This document shows positions 21,543 to 32,765 of a DNA stretch of 64,000 nucleotides, piece by piece. The position numbers were made by a program, and so were the translations under genes. The DNA is from Ovis canadensis (lineage: Eukaryota > Chordata > Mammalia > Artiodactyla > Bovidae): NCBI RefSeq assembly GCF_042477335.2, contig NC_091255.1:32218501-32282500 (forward strand), written 5' to 3'. The first letter of the stretch is position 1; the number at the start of each line of letters is the position of its first letter. The notes below the pieces were generated by a model that was given only the letters and a program-made list of their open reading frames with translations, did no database searches and had not been told where the DNA came from.

Positions 21543-21864
21543 TTCAACTAGTCCTGGACCAGAAGTTGTCTAGGCATATGCAAGCATTTACATATTTATT
21601 TAAAGTAAGGGGATCCTGTTCCATGAGCTGCTTGGTGTCTTTTTGTTTGTTTAGTTTTTAGGATATCTTTATGTAGTAACACATATAACTCCTACCTGCC
21701 TCTTCATAGCTGCATAGTGTTCCCTTGTGTGCTTGTTCCACAATATAGTGAAATAATGATATTTATGTTATTAATTCTCTTTGCTATTATAGACAATGAT
21801 ACAGTTAACATCTGTGTGCATAGGTCTTGTCAACTTATATGAGTTTACCAGTGAGATAAATCTC
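21543..21864 (+). repeat. Direct duplication, copy 1 (322 bp, L1M-like)
   Basis: Matches 23591-23914 over its whole length with few changes, from ttcaac-agtcctggaccag to agtgagataaatctc. The content (catagctgcatagtgttccc, attatagacaatgatacagt) is of L1 3' type. Confidence 0.9.
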
Positions 21865-22374
21865 CACCCCCCACAGGGTACCAAAACCCTGCAATGCTTA
21901 AGTCACTTATATAAAATGATGTAGTATTTGTGTATAGCTTCTGTCATTCTCCCGTATAGTTTATTTTTAAATTAAAAACTTAAAGATTGTACTCCATTTA
22001 AATTTATTATATAGTGTGTACCTCCTAATCCCCTACTCCTGTCTTGCCCCCTACCACCTTCCCTCTCCCCTCTGGTATCTACTGGTTTGTTCTCTACCTC
22101 TCTGAGTCTGTTTTTGTTTTGTTATATTCTTTCCTTTGTTTTGTTTTTAGAGTTGGAACATAAATGATAACAGTCTGTCCCTGTCTGACTTGTTTCACTA
22201 AGTGTCATACCTCCCAGGTCTACGGGAGTTGCTGCAAATGGCAACATTTCATTGTTTTTTATGTCTGAGTAGTACACCACTTCTTATTTATCCGTTCTTC
22301 TGTCCATGGTCGCTTAGGTCTCTCATATACTTTAAATCATCTCTAGATTGCTTATACTACCCGATACAATGTAA
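21865..22374 (+). repeat. AT-rich L1-like region
   Basis: Phrases such as tttgttctctacctctctga, tgtctgacttgtttcactaa and tctgagtagtacaccactt are typical of L1 3' regions. No intact ORF. Confidence 0.5.
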
Positions 22375-22587
22375 GGGCTTCCCTGGCGGCTCAGACAGTA
22401 AAGAATCTGCCTGCGATGCAGGAGCCCTGGGTTCGATCCCTGGGTTGGGAAGATCCCATGGAGGAGGGCATGACAACCCACTCCAGTATTCTTGCCTGGA
22501 GAATCCCACGGACAGGGAAGCCTGGCGGGCTACAGTCCACAGGGTCGCAAGAGTTGGACACGACTGAATGACTAAGCACAGCACACA
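22375..22587 (+). repeat. Bov-tA SINE with target-site duplication
   Basis: Complete element. ATACAATGTAA (22364-22374) and ATACAGTGTAA (22588-22598) flank it with one change. Confidence 0.92.
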
Positions 22588-23110
22588 ATACAGTGTAAAT
22601 GCTGTGTAAATAGTGGCCAACGTGGCAAATTCAAGTTTTGCTTTTTGAAATTTTATGGAAACGTTTTTTCCCACATTTTTACCATCTAATTTTTGTTGGC
22701 TGAGTTGAGCTGTATTGCTGAGAGATGTTGTCTTTCTCTCCCCTATTCCTACTGTTGGAAATTTAGATCACCCCCAGTATTTCATAGTTATGGTAGCAAT
22801 TAGCTGGAGACCATCAAAAGTACAAGTTGGCACACAGCTCTGATTTTTTTTCCCCCTTTGGTATTTCTAGGTCAAAAGGCATGCATTTTTTTAAGCTACT
22901 TATTGAAGCATAATATACATAGAGAGTAGTGTGCATATAAATATGCAGATGCCCAAAGTGACCCTGATCTGCTTTCTGGAAGCTTCTGGGCATGTACAGG
23001 ACTCTGATGTGTGCTGTCAAGTTTCCCCCAGAAAAGTGATGTGTTGGTCTTGTTGGAGTTTTCTTACTTGAGATGAAGACACAAACTCTTTGCTTAAAAG
23101 CAGAGTGGAT

Positions 23111-23222
23111 GGGGAATTCCTTGGTGGTCCAGTGGTTAGGACTCTGTGCTCTTACTGCTGAGGGCCCCAGTTCATGGTTGATGAACTAAGATCCCACAAG
23201 CTGAATGGCACAACCAAAACCA
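23111..23222 (+). repeat. Short CHR-family SINE
   Basis: ggaattccttggtggtccag, ggttaggactctgtgctctt, aagatcccacaagctgaatg, ending in A-rich ccaaaaccaaa. Confidence 0.8.
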
Positions 23223-23590
23223 AAGCAATCAAATACAAAACAACAACCCAGAGTGGGTGGAAGAACCATGTGGAGTCAGACTCTGAGAGACCTGGGTTCT
23301 CCCTCTCTGGGGTAAGACAGGCTTATCATCAGGGTAGAAGAGGTGATCTCAGGTCTGGGATCAGCGGTCAGTTTGAGCTCTAAATAGCTTAAGAAGGTTT
23401 TAAAGAAATCAGCTTTTGTAGCTTCCACCCCTCCCCTCCTCCTCCTCTTCTTCATCTTCTTTCTTCTTAGCAAACCATCTGTTTAACACTTTTCCTTTAA
23501 ATTATAATACTTTCTTGATTAAAAAAAAATCAAACAGCACAGAAGGACATAAAGTGAAAAGTTCCGCCTAGATTTCCAGTTCCAGTTGCA

Positions 23591-23914
23591 TTCAACCAGT
23601 CCTGGACCAGAAGTTGTCTAGGCATATGCAGGCATTGACGTATTTATTTAAACTAAGGGGATCCTGTTCCATGAGCTGTTTGGTATCTTTTGGTTTGTTT
23701 GCTTAGTTTTTAGGATATCTTTATGTAGGAACATATAAATGCTACCTCCCTCTTCACGGCTGCATAGTGTTCCCTTGTGTGCTTGTTCCACAATATAGTG
23801 AAATAATGATATTTATGTTACTAATTCTATTTGCTGTTATAAACAATGATACAGTTAACATCTGTGTGCATAGGTCTTATCAACTTATATGAGTTTACCA
23901 GTGAGATAAATCTC
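23591..23914 (+). repeat. Direct duplication, copy 2 (324 bp)
   Basis: Partner of 21543-21864, same orientation, start to start 2,048 bp apart. Copy 2 continues into different sequence (taaaaacaaaattattggca). Confidence 0.9.
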
Positions 23915-23969
23915 TAAAAACAAAATTATTGGCACGAATAGTGTGTACACTTAAAATTTTGATAGATCT

Positions 23970-24136
23970 TGGCTTTTCCGTGGTGGCCCACTGGCTAAGA
24001 CTCCGTGCTCCCAATGCAGGGGCCCTGGGTTCAATCCCTGATCAGGAAACTAGATCCCACATTCTTGCAACTAAGATCAAAGATCCTGCGTGCTGCAACT
24101 AAGACTTCATGCAGCCAAATAAAAAAAAAAAAAAAG
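23970..24136 (+). repeat. Short CHR-family SINE
   Basis: cttttccgtggtggcccact, gggttcaatccctgatcagg, gcaactaagacttcatgcag, then a run of A. Confidence 0.82.
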
Positions 24137-24213
24137 GATAAGTCTTGCCAAATATCTACACACTAATGGTGGGGTGCCTGTTTCCTTATATCCTCACACT
24201 ATTATTATAAAGT

Positions 24214-24274
24214 TTTTTTTAACCTTTCTTTTTTTAAAATTTCTTTATTTTTATTTATTTTTTTAACCTTTCTT
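24214..24274 (-). repeat. A-rich-tail-only insertion with 17-bp duplication
   Basis: TTTTTTTAACCTTTCTT occurs at 24214-24230 and exactly again at 24258-24274. Only 27 bp of T/A sequence (tttttaaaatttctttattt and onward) lies between. On the minus strand this is an A-rich tail after a duplication beginning AAGAAAGG. Confidence 0.65.
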
Positions 24275-24284
24275 GTCTGATGGG

Positions 24285-24468
24285 TAAGTGTGTTAGTTCC
24301 TCAGTCGTGTCTGACTCTTTGCGACCCCATGGATTATAGCCTGTCAGGTTCCTCTGTTAATGGAATTCTCCAAGCAAGAATGCTGGAGTGTGTTGCCATT
24401 CCATTTTCCAGGGGATCTTCCCAACCCAGGGATCAAACCTGGGTCTCCCACATTGCAGGCTGATACCT
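24285..24468 (-). repeat. Bov-tA SINE, head truncated
   Basis: Reverse BovA body (cagtcgtgtctgactctttg) and part of the head (ccagggatcaaacctgggtc); the final tRNA 5' portion is missing. Confidence 0.88.
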
Positions 24469-25714
24469 TATTATTATTTAAAAATAATTTAAAATAATGG
24501 CACGTGTTCCAGCTCCTACAGTCCGCAGTCACGCTGCTGGGATTTCTCTGGATAGACTGGGTTATGGAACAAATCAGAGTAAGCTGCGCAATCATCGTGT
24601 GTCAGGTCCCGCTCTTGGAACCCAGCTTTCACAAGCACTCCTCTTGTAATTCTTTTGGTCATTGTCTTGCTATTCTGAACTTGTGCAATGGGAAATTCAG
24701 TCTAACCCTTGAGACTGGGTGAGGGGGAGGTGACCAGCGCACTGTAAATCACCAAGCGGATGTGAGATGTCTAATCTTCATCCCAAGGTGTACATGCCCA
24801 ACCCAGTGTGGGTCTGCTGGCTCGAAATGCCATGGGGCCCTGTTCTCCTGGGGACCAGAGTGTCCTTCTGTCAGTGTGCTTGGTCCTCACCTGGCTTATA
24901 AAGAAAGCAGAGGCTCACCCAGCTTCCCCTTTGAGGCTAGGTGAACTGAAGCTTTCTAAGAGCATGTGACTTGCTTGAGGTGATTCAGTGGTTGAGCCAG
25001 GAGGAGAGCTGAGCACTGCAGGCTCTGATGCCAGCTTACTCTGTCTGGAGTAGGGGAGGATCCAGGCCGAATGATCTAGTGCCTGCTTCTCTAGGGGCAT
25101 CTGTTTCCTTGGCTTCCTGTAACTGCCTCATCCCCATGCCTGGGAAACGAGCTGCTTCATCTTTCAGCTCCCGCTGGTGGCTGCAAGGACAAGTGGAGGA
25201 AACCACACTGTCTCACCCTTCCCTCCTGCCCCTGATGACCTGCAGACACCATGGAGGGGCTGCTGGCAGGGCCTGGGGCTGCCTTTCCTCCTCTGATCCC
25301 GGCCAGCTTTCTCAGCTCCGAGTTTCTCTAAAGCCCAGAGAACTGGATGGGTTCCCTGGAGCCCTGTCCCAGGGCTGGGACTCTGGCTGGGACTTGCCTC
25401 CTCCACTGGACCAGAAACACCCACAGGCTTCCACCAGGGAAGCAAGGGCCTTGGGTCTTGGTGACCCAAAGTGGGCCCTTCCTCTGTGGAAGGGTGAGGA
25501 AGCAACCTCAGGAGAGAAGGACTTGGGTATGTGTTCCTTCCTGCTTCATCGTTGTTTCTTCCCAGCTGTTGCAATGAGTCTTGCTTTCAGGGCCTTAGTT
25601 TCCCCATCTGTAAAATGGGCTCTGCATGAACAGGGTATTTCTATCAGTTCCCGGAGTCATGGGGGCAGGTTTGATTCGCTGATGCAGATCACTGTGCAGA
25701 ACAGCATCTGAGAA
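24469..25714. other. Low-copy stretch with a chance ORF
   Basis: A 227-codon + strand frame (25028-25711) is open, but it ends in MIR-like text (agtttccccatctgtaaaat), has no recognisable domain, and is paralleled by an antisense ORF. Not treated as a gene. Confidence 0.4.
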
Positions 25715-25860
25715 CTTGGTCTCTGGAGTCAGACCCAGCTCTGTTACCATTGCACTGGTTCCTTAGCCTCTCTGTGGCTCCGCGTCCCCAGCTGTAAAAT
25801 GGGGAGAAAGTGGTGTCATCTCAGAAGCAGTGGTGAGACTGAAAGGTCAGTGCTGGCCTG
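25715..25860 (+). repeat. MIR SINE
   Basis: ggtctctggagtcagaccca, ccttagcctctctgtggctc, cagctgtaaaatggggagaa. Confidence 0.75.
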
Positions 25861-26154
25861 CAGTCAGTTCAGACCCGGCACTGCCCCAGCGCCCCTGTCC
25901 CGGTCACTTGTCCCCATCTACCCTCCTGACTGCCTGCATGCTGAGTCAGCAGAGGTTTGGGAGGAAGCTGGGTTGTGCTCGGTGAGTCAGGAGGGCTGGG
26001 CCTGGCACCCGGCGTGCTTCTCTTTTCTCTCGAATCCCAGTCCTTCTCAGGGAGCCGTGGGCCCCTCACTGCCCACCTCCACCCAGAAGAAAAACCGAGG
26101 GGTCAGAGCAGGAGCAGCAGGAGGCTGAGAGATCGAAGGAGAAGGTGGAATCCT

Positions 26155-26710
26155 AATAGATAATACATGTAACAGCTCCGGTAATGGTGTGGGAGCCCTG
26201 TGCTGCGTTAATGTTTATAATCTTGTGAGGTTGGTGGCAGCCATCTCCTATTGTTGCTAAGTCATGTCTGACTCCTGCCGACCCCATGGACTGCAGCACG
26301 CCAGCCTTCCCTGTCCTCCGCTATCTCCTGGGGTTTTCTCACGTTCATGTCCATTGAGTCGGTGATGCCATCCAAACCATCTCATCCTCTGCTGCCCTCT
26401 TCTCCTTTTGCCCTCAATCTTTCCCAGCATCAGGATCTTTTCCAATCAGTTGGCTCTTGACATCAGGTGGCCAAAGTATTGGAGCTTCAGCTTTAGCATT
26501 AGTCCTTCCAATGAATATTCAGGGTTGATTTCCTTTCGAATTGACTGGTTTGATCTCCTTGCAGTCCAAGAGACTCTCAAGAGTCTTCTCCAGCACCACA
26601 GTTTGAAGGCATCAATTCTTTGGTGCTCATCTCCTGGTAGGGAGGAGGAAACTGAGGCCTAGAGAGGTTAGGTAAGTTGCTGGAGGTCACACAGCTCCAA
26701 AGCTTGGGAA
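26155..26710 (-). repeat. MIR SINE split by BovB
   Basis: The left piece (gctgcgttaatgtttataat, cttgtgaggttggtggcagc) and right piece (gaggaaactgaggcctagag, gctggaggtcacacagctcc) belong to one reverse MIR interrupted by the BovB element at 26250-26627. Confidence 0.7.
26250..26627 (-). mobile_element. BovB LINE 3' end
   Basis: Classic reverse BovB 3' sequence: gactcctgccgaccccatgg, ttgagtcggtgatgccatcc, tcttttccaatcagttggct, tgacatcaggtggccaaagt, tcaattctttggtgctc. CATCTCCT at 26242-26249 and 26628-26635 is the target-site duplication. It is strongly 5'-truncated with no coding capacity. Confidence 0.93.
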
Positions 26711-28168
26711 CCTGAGCACTAAGGAGAGGAGAGTGGATGAGGCTCCAGAACGGCTCTCACCTCCCTCCCGAGCTTATGGAGTAAAATTAAAAGCTATCTG
26801 GGAACTTTGCTTCTCTCTCTCTCTGAGCCCTGGGGGGCGAGGAGGGCACAGGTCCTTCTGGACTCTCAAGTTCAAGTCCAGGCTGTGAGTTCTGCACCCC
26901 TCCCTGCTGCTGCAGCCCAGCCATTGCTGCTCCTTGGCCAGGTGTCTGAATCCCACGATTCCAGGTCTTTTGTGATTGCCGTGCAAGGTGGGAGAATCCA
27001 ACCTGGTCTTGAAATGCTCCTCCCTGCCTGGTCCTTGGGCTGCCCTTGTGATCTTCAAATGCTTGGACCTAGGCCTGTGTCCCTTTTGGGTCTGTGAACA
27101 CTTGGCCCAAGTGGTCTCCTACCTGGGTGATAACCTGGGTGTCTCTGCAGACTGTAGGGGCCTGAATGAGCGCATCTCTCAGCCGTGTCTTCCCTAGAAT
27201 ACACTGACAGACAGCACACATGGTACATATGAGTGCTGATAAGGACAGATAAGGCAGGGGGCCGGAAGTGTCCAAAGTTTCTGTGACGGCAGCCGCACTT
27301 CTCTCTCTCACGCGAAAACACATCAGATGATGTGCCCCAATGATGCGCTCGCCAGGAGCTCCCTCTAACTGCTAAAGTAAGCACTTTGCAAAAGGAATTT
27401 TGTTATTAGTATTAGTCACCCCACATGACTCCTGGGCCAAGGCTGTGAGTTGCATCTGGCTCACCCTGGGGCTCCATCCTGTGGTTCAGCAACCCTAGGG
27501 AGGAGAGCAGGGAAGCATTCTGGGAGCAAGTCAGGGTAGGTTTGCTTAGGTCTCCTGTCCACTCCTGAACCAGGAGGATGAAGCCCTGGTTGGCCTGGCC
27601 TGGACCGGTGTTCCCCCAGAAGCTGATGGAGCACAGAGCTGTCTTGCTCAGAGAGATGCCTAATGGATGCGAGACAGGCAGGACCCAAGGGGGCCTTTGT
27701 GCCTGCTGAGTGTCTCCTGAGTCTGGGGTGGGTGCAGTAGGGATGACAGATCCGGGTGTGGAGTGGACGTCCAGTGGGAAGCCAGTGGTCTGCGCAGCCC
27801 TAGAAGGTGAACAACGTGATTCTTCCTTTCCTGGTGAAGGTCGGGGTGGAGGGTGCAGCCTGAACCAAGGCCCGCCAGGCTCCTGCTGAGCAGCCCGCTA
27901 CCTTGGAGCAGAGGACCCCACACTGGGCACTCCCAGCCCTGGACTGGGCTGGCCCCTCTGCTGTCCCCAAAGGGCTGAGGCCCCTTCTTGCCTTGCCTGC
28001 AGACGAGGAGTCAAGAAAATAAAAATGCCTGCACCCTCTGTCTACGACCTGGGCATTGCCCTCTGCCCCCACAGCGCAGACTCCCAGCTCTGGGGAAGGG
28101 GGGCCAATGGGAGAGGCCATTGCTTGGTGGAGGGGGCCTGGCAGCCCGTCTGTGACCATCTCCCCTTC
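26711..28168. other. Low-copy stretch, nothing recognised
   Basis: No exon, CpG island or young repeat is visible. Text near 28420-28490 beyond the following SINE (tgccgtgtgccaggcagggt) is faintly L2-like. Confidence 0.35.
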
Positions 28169-28380
28169 CAAGGTGGAACCAGTGGTAAAGAACCTGTCTG
28201 CCAATGCTGGAGACCTAGGAGATGCAGGTTCGATCCCTGAGTTGGGAAGATTCCCTGGAGGAGGGCCTGGCCAGCCACTCTAGTATTCTTACCTGGAGAA
28301 TCCCATGGACACAGGAGCCTGGTGGGCTGTAGTCCATAGGGTTGCAGAGAGTCGGACACGGCTGAACGACTGAGCATGCA
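28169..28380 (+). repeat. Bov-tA SINE
   Basis: Head aaccagtggtaaagaacctg, B-box-like ggttcgatccc, tail ccactctagtattcttacct to gctgaacgactgagcatgca. Confidence 0.9.
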
Positions 28381-28629
28381 CCCTAGGCTGCTCAGGGTAT
28401 GTGCCACGCCCTTCTACGGGGCTCTCATGAGTGAGCGCCTGCCGTGTGCCAGGCAGGGTCAGCCCTGGTGCAGACAGAGATGAGGACTCACTCGCCTGTG
28501 GCTCCAGAGGGAAAGGCAGAGACAGGGCGCCACCCGCCACCTCCGCCACTGTCTGCAGGAGCTCAGCACTGCTGGCCTCTGTCTCGACGCTCCAGGGCGG
28601 CATCTGAGCAGCACAGACCGGTGCCTGTG

Positions 28630-28935
28630 TAAGTGAGGGCGCTGGTAGGAGCGTGTGTGTGATCTGAGTGTGTGCCTGGGTGTGTTTGTACGGGGAGTTG
28701 TGTGTGCCTGAGGTGTACACATGGGTGTTTTTGTCTGCATGCTCTTGCATGTGAGTGTGCAGTACCCGTGTGCACATGTACATGGATGTCTGTTGATGTA
28801 TGTGAGCATGTGTGTGCCGGTGTGTACCTGTGGGTCCTATGTGTACCTGTGTGCTCGTGTGTGTGTGTGTGCGCGCGCGCCCCGGGCCCATGTGGGTGCA
28901 TGTATACTGTGTCCACAAGTGTGCAGGTGTGATCA
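28630..28935 (+). repeat. TG-rich degenerate microsatellite
   Basis: Interrupted TG/TGTA repeats over about 300 bp, with the purest part at 28856-28880 (gtgtgtgtgtgtgtgcgcgc, then gcgcccc). Antisense ORFs rich in His and Thr here are artefacts of the repeat. Confidence 0.85.
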
Positions 28936-29279
28936 CAGGTTGTGGGCTGGTTTATCTGGTAGGGTGAAGTGGAAAGGCCAAGGTCCCACCTCTGGCAGCC
29001 CCAGGAAGTTGGTGTGGGGCCCCCGTCTGCAGGGCTCCCAGCTGGGTCTCTCTCCTCCTACCCCCACCCACCCAGGCACAATCATGGGAATCCTCAGCCT
29101 CCGTGGGTTCCAGGAAGCCTGGGCGGTGTGGGGCAGAGCTGCCAACTTGGGCTGTGGTGCAATCTGCCAGCCGAGCCCTTCCGGAGCTGCGGGTTCCTCC
29201 GGGTGAGGGGAAGCTGCCCTCTTCGACCTCCCCTGCCTGTCTTGGTGCGTCCTGGGGGCCAGGACACACCTCCCACCCC

Positions 29280-29447
29280 ACGGCCTCACCCACAGGAAGC
29301 TGGGTTGGGGGGCAGGCAATGGGGGAGGTGCCACAGTGGGTGCCCCGCCCCTCATGGGAAGCCGTGGACCCCGCTGCTCCCAGGCTGCTGCAGTCTTGCC
29401 AACAACTCCGGGGACGTCGCTGGACCAGGCGCCCCTCTGCCACAACC
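29280..29447 (+). promoter_or_regulatory. RAP1GAP2: RAP1GAP2 5' UTR or proximal promoter
   Basis: This is the stretch directly before the RAP1GAP2 ATG. It is moderately GC-rich with scattered CpGs but is not a full CpG island, and I see no TATA box. It must contain the 5' leader. Whether the leader begins here or is spliced in at the acceptor-like site ending at 29394 cannot be decided from sequence. Confidence 0.4.
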
Positions 29448-29491
29448 ATGTTTGGCAGGAAGCGCAGTGTCTCCTTTGGGGGCTTCGGATG
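29448..29491 (+). CDS. RAP1GAP2: RAP1GAP2 first coding exon (canonical N-terminus)
   Basis: The exon encodes MFGRKRSVSFGGFG plus the first two bases of a Trp codon, which I recognise as the start of RAP1GAP2, a GTPase-activating protein that switches off Rap1 and is known from platelets and neurons. The ATG has A at -3. The donor is ATG|GTGGGT, and TG joins the G that opens the exon at 32947 to give Trp15. Ser7 sits in an RKRS basophilic-kinase site (PKA/PKG in the published platelet work) and Ser9 is the reported 14-3-3 binding serine, so this small exon carries a regulatory switch. The catalytic RapGAP domain lies in exons outside the window. The transcript start is not resolved: an acceptor-like ctgctgcag ends at 29394, so the exon could be first or internal. 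Confidence 0.93.
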
Positions 29492-29734
29492 GTGGGTAAC
29501 AGATGGGAGGGCTGGGGAAGGAGTGGAAGGGAACTTGGCTGTGAAGCCTGGTTGAGCCTGTGGCTGGGACCTGGTCGGTATTGCGAGGGTAGGGGGATAC
29601 TTTCAGATTGCCTGGACCAGATGGAGATGGAAGATCCTGGGGGGATGGGGGGGCATCAGACACCAGGCTTTTCCTCACTGACCCTTGGGTACAATCTTCG
29701 AGGGAATTCAGAGGTCGGAGCTGGAGCCAGTATG

Positions 29735-29965
29735 ACTCTGTGGCTGATGAATGTGTGTGTCTGTATCGTGCATTTTCATATACGTGTGTGTGCACCTGTG
29801 ATGATTGCGAACGTGTGTGTGTATCTGAGACTATGTGTGTAGGTGAGCATGTCTGTCTGACTGGGTGTGAGGTGTGGGTGTGCCTGCGTGTGTGACCCTG
29901 TGTTTCTGGGTGCACCTCTGAGCTTCTGGACCTGCTCGTGTTCTTGTCTGTGCATGTGTGTTATG
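29735..29965 (+). repeat. TG-rich degenerate microsatellite
   Basis: A second block of interrupted TG repeats (tgaatgtgtgtgtctgtatc, aacgtgtgtgtgtatctgag, gaggtgtgggtgtgcctgcg), just inside RAP1GAP2 intron 1. Confidence 0.75.
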
Positions 29966-31591
29966 CTCCCGTCTGGGTCCATCTTTGTGACTTCGCTGCA
30001 GGGAGAGTGCAGGCCTTTGGGCGGCCTCCTCTGGGCAGGGGTGAGCAGTGAGCCCAGAGCCGGCAGCAGGCTTGCCTCCAGGGGCCCGCCCCCTCCCTCC
30101 CCTGCAGCCAATCCTAGCTCTGTCCGAGCCTCAGCAGCTGGTTCTGTGCTCTGACCTCTCCCCTCACCGCCTGTGCCCGCCTTTTGCCCTGGAGTTTCTG
30201 TCTGAGACCCGGGAGAGGCTCTTTTCCTCTCGGGAGGGCCAGAAAGTGGGGGAAACTGAGGTCAAAGACTTGTCTCTGGTTACCAGCTGCTGGCAGCTTC
30301 TCCTCCACTGGGGAGCCGGGTCTAGTGGTTTTCATTATCGGTTTCCTTTCAGCTTCTAGGCTGGGAGCGCTGTCAGAAAAGAGGTTCCCAGTGCTGGGGT
30401 GGGAGGAGGGTGGCCAGGGCTGTCCTGGTGTGGAAGCTGGGTGGCCTGTGGTTGGGGGCATGAACGGTGAGGGAGAGTGGGAGGAAGCACAGGGGCTCCC
30501 AGACATGGGATGGCAGGGCTTCCCAGTGAGGGTGAGGGGTCAGGGTGGGCATTGTGCCAGGATGGCTGCTGGCAGGGAGGAGATGCTGCAGTTGGTTGAG
30601 GGCTAAATTACAGATTCTTGGAGCCCTGGTCCACCCCAGACAGTACAGAGAATCTCGGGGGTGGTATTTTCAGAGCTCTGTTGGATGCTGGGGTGAGTGT
30701 CCTCTAGCTCTGGGGTGGACCAGGTGATGTGAATGAATGGCAATGGGGTGGGAGAGGAATCTGGGGGCCTTGGTTTCCTGAAAGGGAAAAGCTCAGTTGT
30801 CACGGCTGCCCTATCTCCCCATCTCAGCCCTGCCAGACCATCGGCCCCGCCCTCGGAGGCCACACCCCAGTGTGGGAACCCTGTTGCCTGAGGAGGTGTG
30901 GATGTGGGTGCAGGGACCGAGCTGCTGTGGCCCAGAGTGTGACCCAGAGTGTAGGCAGCTGGCAGGTGGTCGAGGGGAGCGAGAGGGTGCCGTGCGGGGA
31001 GCCCAGGGCTAAGGTGCTGCTGCACCTTTGCTCTTTGAGGAACCCAGATGGACCCTTCTGCTCTCCAGATCTCTGTTCCCCCCCCCCGTATAAGTGAGAA
31101 ATTTCTGCCTTACCCACGGCACAAGGATGCTGTAAAGAAGGAAAAGAGATTCCTTGAGGAAATGTAAAATCAAAGGGCTTTTGGGTCGGGGTTGCAGTTG
31201 GGTCACTGTGGATGACAGATATTCCAGCAGAATGCAAGGATCTGCTTCCTGGGTTTACCTTACTCCTCTATATGGTGGATGGGATGGGAGAGGAGGAGGG
31301 TCTACATTCCAGAGGTGGGAATGATACCCCTGGGGACCCCATGGAAGCCCCAAGGAAGGGGCTCAGGAGGCATGTGCAGAAGAAGCTGGGAGGAGGGACC
31401 TGGGCTAGGAACCTCGGGTGTGGCTTGTTTTGCTGTCGGGAACTGAGACCCGAAGGTGCTGGGGGTTTACTCAGAGTGAAAGGACCCCGCCCCCAGCTCC
31501 AGGGCTTGCTGCTGACTTGAGATTTCTGGGGCAGCTCTGCATCCTCACCGTGTGGCTCCTGACACCCGTCCCCTCCCCCTGCTGACCCCAA

Positions 31592-31862
31592 TCAGAGGTA
31601 ACAGCAGACAGAGTGGTGCTGGGGCCTTCATTTCCCTCCTGGTTGTGGAAATTCTGAGAGGGGCTGTTGCATGTCAGATTCTCCATCTCAGTCCAGGGGC
31701 TCATGGACTGGGAGGAGGCTGGACTGGATTTTTAATTCCTGAAATATCTGGGAAAAGACAGATGCTGAGAAGAGACCAGGGGGACCAGCATGGGGAAAAT
31801 GTGAAATGTGAAAAGCAGTGAAACTTTTAGACCACAGCTCAAGGGTGTAAGAGAGATAATTG
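31592..31862 (+). repeat. Duplicated block, copy 1 (271 bp)
   Basis: From tcagaggtaacagcagacag to gtaagagagataattg, it matches 33012-33268 at about 90% or more by eye. Copy 1 holds about 14 extra bases (near tttttaattcct). Confidence 0.92.
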
Positions 31863-31957
31863 GGAAGCTTGTGGCAGAGCTGAGCTGCTGAACAGGGGTG
31901 GCTGTAAGAACTTTCCAGGGTCTCTAGCTTGGTGGCACTAATAGTGATGATTGGTGA

Positions 31958-32089
31958 TGGTTGGATGGCATCACTGACTCAATGGATATGAGTTTGAGCA
32001 AACTCCAGAAGGTGGTGAAGGACAGGGAAACCTAGCTCGCTGCAGACCTTGGGGTCTCAAAGAGTAGGACATGACTTAGCGACTGAACG
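31958..32089 (+). mobile_element. BovB LINE 3' end
   Basis: ggttggatggcatcactgac, tcaatggatatgagtttgag, gaaggtggtgaaggacaggg, acatgacttagcgactgaac match the extreme 3' end of BovB in + orientation. Confidence 0.85.
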
Positions 32090-32649
32090 ATGGAAGAACA
32101 ACCGTGGTGATGATGGCATGGGGCAGTGGTGACGCTGATGGTGACGTGACACTGGTGTTTGTGACCCCTAAACAAGAGGAGACACAGACAGTGGGAATCT
32201 CACCTCCCTTTCTGAATCTGGAGAGAGGAAGGGGCCTCTTTTACCAGCCATAAGGGCTGGCATATGCAGAGGTAAAAATAGAAGCCTTGAAGCCCTGCCT
32301 TGTCTTCCAGCGAGGGTGGGCGCAGGCTGGGCGGAGTTGCTGGCTGCGGGGACCGTCTGCCACAAACGTGATCTGCTCTGAGCTCCCGTGCCCGACAGAT
32401 CCCACCCGCCACGCGCCCTGTAGCTTGCTGTCAGGTTCTGTCCCAGGAATGGCTTGTGCCTCCTTGGGGGGTAGTGGTAGTTCCCTGAGGAGGAGGGTCC
32501 CTGGCGCTGGAGGTTGTGGCATCTTTCTAAAGCAGAAATATCCATGCATCGATTGTCCAGCTGCTGTGACCACCCCCCCACCCCCACTCCGAGGCTGGGT
32601 TGCAGAGTCCTCTAGTGGAGTGTGGGTTACGAAGGGAGATGACATTCCA

Positions 32650-32765
32650 AGTGGTTAGGGTCTGGAGTCAGGTACTGGGATCCAGTCTGGACCAGTGATT
32701 TTGAGCTGGTTTCCTCATCTCTAAGGTAGAATAACAGGACCCATCTCACCTGGTTGTGAGTGGCT
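32650..32765 (+). repeat. MIR SINE
   Basis: gtctggagtcaggtactggg, gctggtttcctcatctctaa, ggtagaataacaggacccat. Confidence 0.7.

Noticed and set aside
25028..25711. 227-codon + strand ORF
   Set aside because: It ends in MIR-like text, has no recognisable domain or start context, and a long antisense ORF overlaps it. Composition-driven chance frame.
28289..28936. 215-codon minus-strand ORF rich in His and Thr
   Set aside because: Translation of a TG-rich microsatellite plus a Bov-tA SINE.
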